From positions 1-64,000 of the forward strand of contig CAYZWU010000007.1 in NCBI GenBank assembly GCA_964482235.1: DNA of 64,000 nt, read 5' to 3'. Below are positions 51,848 through 60,107 of the stretch, in pieces. The position numbers and the translations under genes were made by a program. Source of the stretch: CAYZWU01 sp964482235 (GTDB taxonomy: Bacteria; Planctomycetota; B15-G4; CAYZWU01). Every line of letters begins with the position of its first letter. Positions within the stretch are counted from its first letter, which is position 1. Under the pieces are notes generated by a model that saw only the letters and a program-made list of their open reading frames with translations, was not told where the DNA came from and ran no database searches.

Positions 51848-54800
51848 TTACTTGCGCCTGGAGAGAAGTACGGTTCCTAGATCTCGAATCTGTCCTTCAG
51901 CCATGGGGTAGATTTCGGATCGGTGCAGCAGCGATCCCTTGAGCGCGATCTCGAAGTATAAATCGACTGCGGGAAGGTATGCCATTTCCAGCTTGCTTCC
52001 GATTAAGCCGGAGTATTGCATCAGAGTCCTGCCGCTGTCCGCTTCCTTGACAGAAACGGTCACGCGGCCATCCTCCTCGAGCAGAGACCGGTTCATTTCC
52101 TCGGAGTAGAGCACGGCTCTGAGCTTGTTGTCCGGAAGCCGGATATCGAGCCTTGTTCGAGTCTGCGGATCAGCTGGGATGACGAGATTATCGAGGAACA
52201 GGCTGTAAGAAGATTGCCGCCTGGAACGATCCCTTACGTTGAGAACGGTTTTCCACAATCCCGGCCGAACCCCCTCGACAGCGAACGAACCGTTGCTGTC
52301 CGTCCTGCAGTTGTGGTTGCCGTGTTGATCGGGATCACCCGAGGGATTATGCCTCGTCAGGCTCAGCCAGGCTCCGGCGATGGGAGCGCCATGGCTCAGC
52401 GTGATGGAACCGCTGACAGCGGTCACGCCGTGGTTCACGGCGAATTCGTCCCTGTTGATCTTGAGGCGGGCGAGCTCGCCGGCCTTGATCTCGACGATTC
52501 GCTCCACCGGGACGGAGGAGGAAAGGGAGAGGGACAGCTTCCAGGTGCCGGCCGCCAGCTTGATCGAATAGTCGAGGCTTCCATCAGACCGGATCATTCC
52601 CTCCAGGATGCGGAGGGTGAGGGGGGGATTGTCCGTCCCTGAACCGACACGAGTCGCGGATCCGGCGAGACGTCGATGATCTCCTCTCGCGAAGCCGCGA
52701 CCGGAAAGAGCAGCCGTTCCTGTTTGTGGTATCTTCAAGCGAATGCCGTCGAGCTGCTGGCCGCTGTTCAACGCGACCCGCCGCATATGGAATTGGTCCG
52801 CCTCGCTCTTGTTCTCGAAATCAATCACCATATCGCGTGCGTACGAGTCGCCGTAATAGGTGAGTTCGTAATCCCCTTCCTCCAGGCCTCTCAGGCAGAA
52901 CCGTCCCCGTGAGTCCACCCGGCACTCCAGGCGCCCAAAGATGGCGTCCCTGTTCAAGGGATAGGCCATGACGAAGCCGGAGGGAACGGGTTTGCCCGTC
53001 GTATCATGGACAACCGTTCCGCCGATGCAGCCGGGCGGTTCGTGGATGTTCCTGTCGAGGAGCTGAGATCCGCTTTCAGGAACGACGATCGGTCCGATCC
53101 TGGTCTGGAATCCCTCCGAAGGGGAGAGCAGGGCAATCCAGTATTTCTCCCCCCGAAGGAGCTTCCGGAACTCGAATCGGCCTTCCTCGTCGCTCGTTGC
53201 GGCGATGTCGGCTCCTCCATGCGAGAGGGGCGAGGCAAAGAGCCTGGCATGGGGAAATGCCCTGCCCGTCCTTTCGAACAGGGTGCCCTTCCAGGCGACA
53301 TGCTCCTTCGAGGGGCCGAAGTCGATTTCCCGGTCCCCATCGAGAAGGGTGACTTTTTTCTCTCCTTCGTGAAGCGGCCTGCCGTGGCGTCCTCCTCGGA
53401 CACGGCCGTGACGAAGAACTCGGAGTGCGGCGGGGCGGGCGGCAGCCGAAAGCGCCCCTCCCGGTCGGTTTTCACGATCCGCGCCAGGGGAATGCCGGCG
53501 CCATTCTGCTTGATCGATATGCCCGCGGCCGGCAGCCCCTGATCGTCAAGGGCCGTGCCGAAGACGCAGAAGCCGGGTTTCAGCACGATTTCGACCGATG
53601 AGAGGTCCGCCGTCGTCATCACGCTGCCTTCGGCAAAGAGAGGGTGCACGGCTACGATCGTGGCGTTGTCGGAGAGCAGGCCTTGGATGATGAAACGCCC
53701 CTTCTCGTCGGACCGGCTCCAGATCCCTCCTCCGGGAAGATCCGACTCGGCACGGTGCAGGTTGGTCCTTCCCTTGACCGCAATCAGGGCTCCGGCAATC
53801 GGCCTGCCGGCAATGTCGACCACCAGGCCTTCCCGGCTGTATCCCGGATCGAGGCGGAATTCGAGGACCGTCGGCTCGACATCATCGGTGAAGTGATAGA
53901 GCAGCCTCTGCGGGATGTGCCGCTGCGAGCTGATCGTGATCAGGTACCGGCCTGGCCGGCCCCGTTCCAGGAAAAACGAGACGGTTCCGTCTTCGCTACG
54001 GACCCTCTTTCGCAGAAAGGGCTCTTGAAAGTTGTCGTGGAGGCTTTCGCCGACACCGACGGATATACCGTAGGACCGAACGGATTCGCCTGACACCAGG
54101 TCCGTGGCCTTGATCGGAATCCTCGTCTCGCCGTGAGGAATGGGTTCCCTGTCGCCGTCCTTCCGTTCATCCGGCGAGTTGTCGAGGCTCGAGCCGGAAC
54201 CGTCTGCGCCGGCTATCGAAACCGATGCAGCGGCCATGCCCGAGGTCCCGTCGCCTCCTGGGCCCGCGCCCTTCAGACCGTCGGGGCGGCTATCTAAGAA
54301 AAAGGACTGGAACGCCAGGAAGGCGGCAACAAGCAGAGTTCCGGCCACGGCAACGCTCTTGCCGGAAAGAAGGGACGACGAAGCAGCCTTGGACAGGGTC
54401 GCTCCGGCGGCCGAAGTGGTGAGGGCTAGACCTCCAACCGGAGCGAGGGCCATGACCCAGCTCTTCCTGCTTCCCTCGAACTTGTCGTCGAGGGCCCGCC
54501 GGAGCTGATCAAGGCCGCGCCGGAGCCATGACTTGACCGTTGTCACGGGGACATCCAGGCTTTTTGCGATCCTGCGCGGTGGCTGGTCGTCGTAAAACCT
54601 CATTATGATAATAGTTAGATATGGTTCCTTGAGTTCGAGGACGGCGTCCACAACGGTCTGGCAGAGCGCTTGCCTCTCCGAGATCTCGTCGGTCGAGCGA
54701 ACGGCGAACGACCTGGCCACCTCCTCTTCCCGTTTTCTCCGCCGGATCGAGGACCGCTTCTCCATCCGGTCGAGGTTCTGCACCACGGTCTTGAGCCAGC

Positions 54801-54951
54801 CGTATGGAAATGAGTCTCCCTTCGGCGGTTTTTTGAGGAGTGTCAGGAAGGCCTTCTGGGTGATGTCGTCCACGTTGTTCTCGTCGAGAACAAGACGTCG
54901 TGCCAGGGAACGCACGAATTTGGAGTGTTCCTGTATCGCTTCGAGATTCAT
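51848..54951 (-). CDS. ECF sigma factor fused to a membrane helix and carboxypeptidase-regulatory-like repeats (frame change inside)
   Basis: The product begins with an ECF sigma factor: region 2 about 10-70 (ENNVDDITQKAFLTLLKKPP, YGWLKTVVQNL) and region 4 about 110-160 (RRIAKSLDVPVTTVKSWLRR). After a small linker there is a membrane helix (about 200-218, VAVAGTLLVAAFLAFQSFF), a Gly/Ser/Asp linker and then about six carboxypeptidase-regulatory-like modules (IAGRPIAGALIAVKGRTN, GGTVVHDTTGKPVPSGF). The zero frame is out of register after residue 533. The -1 frame continues the modules from VTLLDGDREIDFGPSK through the second half to 51848. Joining them gives about 1,030 residues. The layout fits a membrane-tethered sigma factor that senses outside. 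The frame change is either an indel or -1 slippage. Confidence 0.8.
53312..53359 (-). other. Slippery heptamer and downstream hairpin at the frame change
   Basis: On the minus strand the zero frame reads AGA AAA AAG, giving A AAA AAG (53359-53353), the heptamer used for -1 slippage in E. coli dnaX. Fourteen bases further on, GGGGACCG (53338-53331) can pair with CGGCCCC (53318-53312) with one bulge. An AAGGAG lies 2 bases upstream, closer than in dnaX. The -1 frame restores the protein family. Confidence 0.45.
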
Positions 54952-55003
54952 CTCTGCCGCAAGATCAAGGTGTCGGAATTATTGCGTAATTTTTTGAAAT
55001 ACA

Positions 55004-55053
55004 AAAGGTTATGCGGTGCAAGGTTCAAGGTGTATGTTCGGTGCATAACCTTT
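55004..55053. promoter_or_regulatory. Operator-like inverted repeat in the divergent sigma-fusion/kinase interval
   Basis: AAAGGTTATGC (55004-55014) and GCATAACCTTT (55043-55053) form a perfect 11-bp inverted repeat with a 28-base centre, 53 bases upstream of the sigma-fusion ATG. Half-sites are 39 bases apart. It may be an operator or an ECF autoregulatory site. The rest of 54952-55331 is AT-rich with several T- and A-tracts (for example near 55230), as expected for promoters, but no -35/-10 pair is convincing and no gene is visible. Confidence 0.5.
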
Positions 55054-55331
55054 AACCAATAAAATGCCGCTGACTGAAAAACGAATGCACCCTTTTTGCG
55101 AGAAAATGAAAAAAGGAAAAAGAGCGATTTCACGTCCGATTCATCCTGATTCGAGAGCCTGATCGCTGGTGCTGCCTCCTCGAATCGGCTTGCCGGGATT
55201 CGCCGGAAAGTCTGTCCTGACATGATATCAGATTTATTTTTTTCGAGAAAGTCTGCATTCGATTTGGATTTACCGGCATTTTTTTGATGGAAGTTGTTTT
55301 TGCTCGGTAGGCGCTAGTGGCGGGTTCATTG

Positions 55332-56465
55332 ATGACAGTTAATCGATCCGAAGCAGCCTCGAGTTCTGATCGCCTCGGAAAGGGCGAAGGGCAAGATTCT
55401 CGAGCCTCGTCGGCCATTCTCCTCAAGAAGGAGATCAGGACGATCATCCTGGTGTCATGCGGCATCTCCGTGTTCCTCGCGTCACTCGTGCTTCTGCTCT
55501 ACTGGGCTGCGGAGGCTCCTCCACCTCCTTCCCTCGATCTTGAAGCCGGACTCGTGATCCTGGGAGTCTACGGTGCTTCTTTTTTCCTGTCCCTACTCGT
55601 TGCCTCGTTGCTGATCTTGTCGATCCGGGTTCCTTCACAGCTGTCCAAAGAGGAGGCCGGCTCGTCGGAAGGGAACCGTCCCGATGAGGGGACAGCGGGA
55701 AGCGACTCTCCGGTGCAGCACGAAACGACGCGGATCATGGGTAACGTGGCTCACGATATCCGATCGTCCATGACACCGATAAAGGGGATGACGGAGCTGA
55801 TCCTGAACACCGATCTCAGCAGCGATCAGCGGGAGTATTTCGAGACCATCATGGCTTCCACCGATTCGCTGATGGCAGTGGTCGACGACGTTCTCGACTA
55901 TGCCAGGGTCGAGGCGGGCAAGGTCCACTTCGAATCCAAGCCTTTCAGCTTGCGCGAACATCTCAATTCCATGTTTCATTCCTTCTCCTTTCTTGCCGCT
56001 GACAAGAACCTTAAGTTCGTCACCCAGATCGCTCGCGACGTACCCGATGCACTGGTCGGCGATCCCGACCGTCTCAGGCAGGTCGTGATGAACATCGTGG
56101 GCAATGCCATCAAGTTCACCCGGAAAGGCCAGATCGCCTGCAGGGTGGAGAAGGAGTCGAGCTCGGACGGGGAGGTCACTCTCCTCTTTCACGTCGCCGA
56201 CTCGGGGATCGGCATACCGCCCGGGGTGCAGGAAAGGATATTCGAAGCCTTCTATCAGGCTTTCGAAGGAAGAAAGCGGCAGTACAAGGGCTCGGGCCTC
56301 GGCCTCGCCATTTCATCGGAGCTCGTCAAGCTGATGGGCGGCCGGATCTGGGTCGAGAGCAGCAAGGGCAATGGCAGCACATTCTCCTTCACCACCCGAT
56401 TCAGGCAGCAGGAAGAGAAGGGCAAACCGGCGGCTCGCGAGATAGACAGCCGGCTAGTCGGCTGA
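55332..56465 (+). CDS. Membrane histidine kinase
   Basis: A 377-residue kinase from the ATG at 55332. Two hydrophobic helices (about 37-60 and 72-98, ILVSCGISVFLASLVLLLYW) enclose a very short extracytoplasmic loop. A linker follows, then a HisKA domain with phospho-acceptor His in GNVAHDIRSSMTPIKGM, and a HATPase_c domain with MNIVGNAIKFT (N box), ADSGIGIP (G1) and GSGLGLAISSELV (G2). All boxes are intact. There is no receiver domain and no adjacent response regulator, so it is an orphan kinase here. With so little sensor it may respond to a membrane partner. Confidence 0.93.
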   Translation: MTVNRSEAASSSDRLGKGEGQDSRASSAILLKKEIRTIILVSCGISVFLASLVLLLYWAAEAPPPPSLDLEAGLVILGVYGASFFLSLLVASLLILSIRVPSQLSKEEAGSSEGNRPDEGTAGSDSPVQHETTRIMGNVAHDIRSSMTPIKGMTELILNTDLSSDQREYFETIMASTDSLMAVVDDVLDYARVEAGKVHFESKPFSLREHLNSMFHSFSFLAADKNLKFVTQIARDVPDALVGDPDRLRQVVMNIVGNAIKFTRKGQIACRVEKESSSDGEVTLLFHVADSGIGIPPGVQERIFEAFYQAFEGRKRQYKGSGLGLAISSELVKLMGGRIWVESSKGNGSTFSFTTRFRQQEEKGKPAAREIDSRLVG

Positions 56466-56559
56466 CCGCAGCAATCTCGGACGTTCCCGACCGGATTCTT
56501 GCGCTGTTGCTTCACGTTCCCCGGGGGAATATGATCCACCTTCCGGAGGCGCAGAATCA

Positions 56560-57837
56560 ATGGGAAACAACGGGAGGCTCAGTCTCAGCTGCTTCGACCT
56601 GCCGGTGCACGAGATCCGCAGGGGCTACCGGAGCGACGTCTACTTCTGGCGATCCAAGGTGGTCCTGGAGAAGATCGGCAACAGGAGGACCGGGCTGATC
56701 CAGGTCTTCCAGAAGCGGGATGCCAGGCTCTGCGGCATCGACGAGGCCCTGGGGATCCTCCGGCTGGGGATCGGCCGCTACAGGGACCTCGATACCGCAT
56801 ACCGCGCTTTTGACCGGTACATCGAGCTCAAGATTGCGATGCGACGCACCTTTCTTTGCGATCCGGAGCGGCACGAGGCCCTGCGCCGGGAAAGGAGCGG
56901 CGTGCAGGAGGAACTCGACAGCCTCTGGGAGCCGCACTACGCCGACTGCCGGGTGGAGGCGCTTCATGACGGCGATCCGATAACGCCGCGCGAGACGGTC
57001 CTTCACATGGAGGGTCGGATCGCCGACTACGTCCACCTGGAGACGCTCTATCTCGGCGTTCTCGCCCGACGGACCCGGGTAGCCACCAACGTGGCCCGCA
57101 TCGTGGAAGCGGCGGAAACCAAGCCGGTCCTCTACTTTCCCGCCCGGTTCGATCACTGGGCCGTACAGGGCGGCGACGGCTACGCGGCTCGTGTCGGCGG
57201 CGCGGCCGGCGTCTCGACGGACGCACAGGCGAGCTGGTGGGGGAATCGCGGCATGGGAACCGTTCCCCATGCCCTGATCGCCGCCTTCGAGGGCGATGCG
57301 GCACGCCGTCTCGGCAGCGATCTCTGGGGTGTTCGCCTCGACACGGCCGAGGACATGGTTGACCTCTCCCTGCAGGAGGGCGCCGTCGATCCGGACGATG
57401 TCCGGGATCCGTCGCGGTGCGGGGTCAACGAGGCTCTTGTCCTCGAGGTGCGGGATGCCCTCGACCGCGAGGGCTTCGGCCACGTGAAGGTCGTGGTGAG
57501 CGGCGGCTTCGACGAGGAGAAGGTTCGTGACTTCGAGGAGAAGCGGGTTCCCGTCGATGCCTACGGCGTGGGCAGCTCCCTGCTCGAGGGTAACTTCAAC
57601 TTCACGGCCGATGTAACGACCAGGCGGTTCGGGCGCGGCGCTACCACTGGCTCGGCGAGACGGTGGACGACTTCGTCTGCGAGCCGCACCAGGCCGTGGA
57701 CAATCTCGACATCGAATCATCGGATCCGGTTCAGGGAAAACCGGATTCGGTCACGAAGCTCAACAGGGTTGCCAGGGAAGCGGACTTCGTCCGGGCGGGA
57801 TGCGCCGCTCTGGCCCGCGAGAATCCGGACCGTGTGA
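56560..57837 (+). CDS. pncB: Nicotinate phosphoribosyltransferase, 3' end replaced
   Basis: A 425-codon frame, of which the first 350 or so residues match the short nicotinate phosphoribosyltransferase type (ISHGSPxxx-like DVYFWRSKVVLEKIG, GFDEEKVRDFEEKRVPVDAYGVGSSL). It would convert nicotinate and PRPP to nicotinate mononucleotide for NAD salvage. Conserved HWAVQGGDGYAARVGGAAGV and GTVPHALIAAF blocks are present. After NFNFTADV (near 57613) family similarity stops and the frame is out-of-phase reading of another gene. Only about 15-20 C-terminal residues are lost, so activity is uncertain. GGAGG lies 10 bases upstream of the ATG. Confidence 0.88.
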   Translation: MGNNGRLSLSCFDLPVHEIRRGYRSDVYFWRSKVVLEKIGNRRTGLIQVFQKRDARLCGIDEALGILRLGIGRYRDLDTAYRAFDRYIELKIAMRRTFLCDPERHEALRRERSGVQEELDSLWEPHYADCRVEALHDGDPITPRETVLHMEGRIADYVHLETLYLGVLARRTRVATNVARIVEAAETKPVLYFPARFDHWAVQGGDGYAARVGGAAGVSTDAQASWWGNRGMGTVPHALIAAFEGDAARRLGSDLWGVRLDTAEDMVDLSLQEGAVDPDDVRDPSRCGVNEALVLEVRDALDREGFGHVKVVVSGGFDEEKVRDFEEKRVPVDAYGVGSSLLEGNFNFTADVTTRRFGRGATTGSARRWTTSSASRTRPWTISTSNHRIRFRENRIRSRSSTGLPGKRTSSGRDAPLWPARIRTV

Positions 57838-58274
57838 TGGCCGAGGTCCGGAAGATCACGGAAGGCCCGACGCTCTTCGCGCCGAGCCGCCACGCCCTGC
57901 TCCCCGAGGACGTCAACCTGGCGCGGCTGCAAAAGGTGCTCGTCACGGCCCACGAGAGGCAACCCGGCGACTTCGAGACGCTGCTCGGAACGAGCCGGAT
58001 CGGTCCCGCCGCGGTGCGAAGCCTCGCACTCCTGGCCGAGATCATTCACGGCGCACCGATCTCGAGGCGCGATCCGGCCGGACCGGGCGACAGGAAGTGG
58101 GGCGACTATGCCTATGCCCACGGCGGAAAGGACGGCTTCCCTTTTCCCGTGGACCGCAGGACCTATGACCGCAGCACCGAGGTCCTCCTCACCGCAGTGC
58201 GCCGGGCCCGAATGGGGGAGAGGGAGAGGAGCGAGGCGCTGAGGCGGCTTTCACGCATCGCCGTGATCGATTGA
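57615..58274 (+). pseudogene. DUF763 protein, C-terminal remnant
   Basis: In the frame two bases off from pncB, NDQAVRARRYHWLGETVDDF opens a segment of about 219 residues with DUF763 landmarks: FVCEPHQAVDNL, LFAPSRHALLPEDVN, DFETLLGTSRIGPAAVRSL and the C-terminal YAHGGKDGFPFPVDRRTYD. The N-terminal half (about 200 residues in intact members) is absent, and no start codon fits a complete domain. DUF763 proteins are uncharacterised and may be nucleic-acid related (helix-hairpin-helix-like GIGPKTLR segment). The abrupt junction with pncB suggests a deletion joined them. Confidence 0.75.
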
Positions 58275-58300
58275 CTTGATCGATCCGGGTTGAGAAGCCT

Positions 58301-59956
58301 TTAATCGGTCTTTTCAGCCCTGTCTTCCCTGCCGTCCGTGTTGATGACAAGGTGAGTCACCTCGTTCTTTCCGCTTCGCACGAAAGTGACGGTCACTTCT
58401 GCCAGGGGAAACTTGATGAAGAACCTGGTCTCCGACTCGGGAAAGAGCTCCGTCTTTCCACCCGTGGGATCGATCAGATAGAGTCGGTTCTCCTTCTTGC
58501 GGATCTCGAGAGCGACGCCCGGCGCCAGACTGTACTTCCCTTCGTAGGAATCATAGATTTCGTGATGAACCTCGATCGGCTTCTTTTCGCTGAAAACCGG
58601 CGTGCTGCGGCGTTCCGCGTCGGCAAGATCAAGTTTTTCACGAATCGCCTCGATCGCCTTTTCAGTTCCGGACGGACAGGCATAGACCCGGGAAGAGCTC
58701 TGGGCGAGATTCTCGATCAAGCGATTTCTGTTCAACTTCTCGCCGGCCAGCGGGGCGTAGACTTCGAGGCTTGCCTGGAGCAGCCGTCCCTCGTGGAGAT
58801 TTCTGATATCGGCATCGTTGAGCGAGGAGCGGTAGATCATCCAGTCCCGGAAATCCGCTTTTTCGAGCTGCCTGTCGCTGCCGCCGCCGAGGACGAAGTG
58901 GATCGGTTCCAGCCTGCCATCCAGGGAACCGACAGGCTCGCCATCGACGAAGAGCAGGATCTCCCTGCTCAGGTACCGATGGGAAAGTGCGATGTCGTGC
59001 CATCTGCCGTCGGCGATCCGATCCTGCACATCGAGGGACGCTCCCCCCGATGAGGAACAATCGAGCCCGCCGTCTTCTCCGACGTCGAGCCGAACTACTC
59101 CATCCCGGGTGAGAATCGTGCAGACCGTTCCCCGGCTGCCGGTGCGTATGCTGAAAACCACGGCAAAGGAGTGGATGACGTCATCAGGAATGAAGCTCAG
59201 GGGGGCTTTTCCGGAACCGCTCCCGACGGTCACGAATTTCGTGCCGGAAGTTCTTGCAGGCAATGCCTTGCCCTGCTTCAGCGCCTCGAACAGACCCGGA
59301 ACCATGGCGAGAAACATCTGCTCGTGGCCAAGATTATCCGGGTGGCTGTGATCGTAGCTGAAGCCCTGGGGAATGTGGCCGGATCCGTCATCCACGGCAC
59401 CCAGGAAATTGATCGACGGCACACCCCACGTGTTGATGAGAAGATTCATCTTTTTCGTGAACCCGTAATGAACATCCTTGTAGGTGTTGCATGAGTAGCA
59501 GGATCCGACAATGGGAATGATGCCCCTTTTCCTGCACCTCGCGATGATCTCCCGGACTCCCTTCCGGAAGCTATCGAATGCAGCGCCCGGGTTCTCTCCC
59601 TCGATGCCTTCATTGCCCAGCGACAAGCCGATGATGACGAAGTCCGGATCAACCGATGCGAGATCCTTCTCCATCCGTGCAAGCACCTTGGCCGTATTGT
59701 CGCCCGGTACCGAGATATTCTTCACCCGGTAACCACGGGAGAGGAGAAGCCGCTCCAGGCGGCCGGCGTAGCCGTTTTTCATGTCGTACCTGCTCTCGAA
59801 GCTGGTTACCCAACCTGCGGCGACGGATGATCCCAGAACGACGATGGTCTTCTCTTCGTCTTTCTTGTCGTCCGGCTGCGCCGACAGCCCGGCGGCCGGG
59901 ACGATCGAGATGAGAAAAAAGAAAACGAGATGGAAGAGAATGGAAGAACTCTTCAT
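58301..59956 (-). CDS. Exported SGNH hydrolase with a LamG-like domain
   Basis: A 551-residue exported protein (signal FHLVFFFLISIVPAAGLSAQ). An SGNH/GDSL domain (about 30-235) carries the block I serine in VVLGSSVAAGW, block II PGDNTAKVL, block III GLSLGNEG and a His block DHSHPDNLGHEQM. A concanavalin/LamG-type sandwich follows (about 245-390, VDGEPVGSLDGRLEPIHF, DWMIYRSSLNDADI) and then a C-terminal beta domain of unknown type. It could be an esterase or deacetylase acting on polysaccharides with attached carbohydrate binding. Substrate unknown. Confidence 0.85.
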   Translation of the reverse strand: MKSSSILFHLVFFFLISIVPAAGLSAQPDDKKDEEKTIVVLGSSVAAGWVTSFESRYDMKNGYAGRLERLLLSRGYRVKNISVPGDNTAKVLARMEKDLASVDPDFVIIGLSLGNEGIEGENPGAAFDSFRKGVREIIARCRKRGIIPIVGSCYSCNTYKDVHYGFTKKMNLLINTWGVPSINFLGAVDDGSGHIPQGFSYDHSHPDNLGHEQMFLAMVPGLFEALKQGKALPARTSGTKFVTVGSGSGKAPLSFIPDDVIHSFAVVFSIRTGSRGTVCTILTRDGVVRLDVGEDGGLDCSSSGGASLDVQDRIADGRWHDIALSHRYLSREILLFVDGEPVGSLDGRLEPIHFVLGGGSDRQLEKADFRDWMIYRSSLNDADIRNLHEGRLLQASLEVYAPLAGEKLNRNRLIENLAQSSSRVYACPSGTEKAIEAIREKLDLADAERRSTPVFSEKKPIEVHHEIYDSYEGKYSLAPGVALEIRKKENRLYLIDPTGGKTELFPESETRFFIKFPLAEVTVTFVRSGKNEVTHLVINTDGREDRAEKTD

Positions 59957-60107
59957 GGCAGCACCTTCCTTTCAAGAATGAAGAAACGGGTGCCCGTGAA
60001 GGAATGCATGTCCCATGTTATGCCACGGCAGCTTTTATTTCCAGGATCTGATGGGCATTTTCCGCGAGCCGTTTTTGATCTCGAGATCGACCGTCATAGA
60101 CGTCGTT

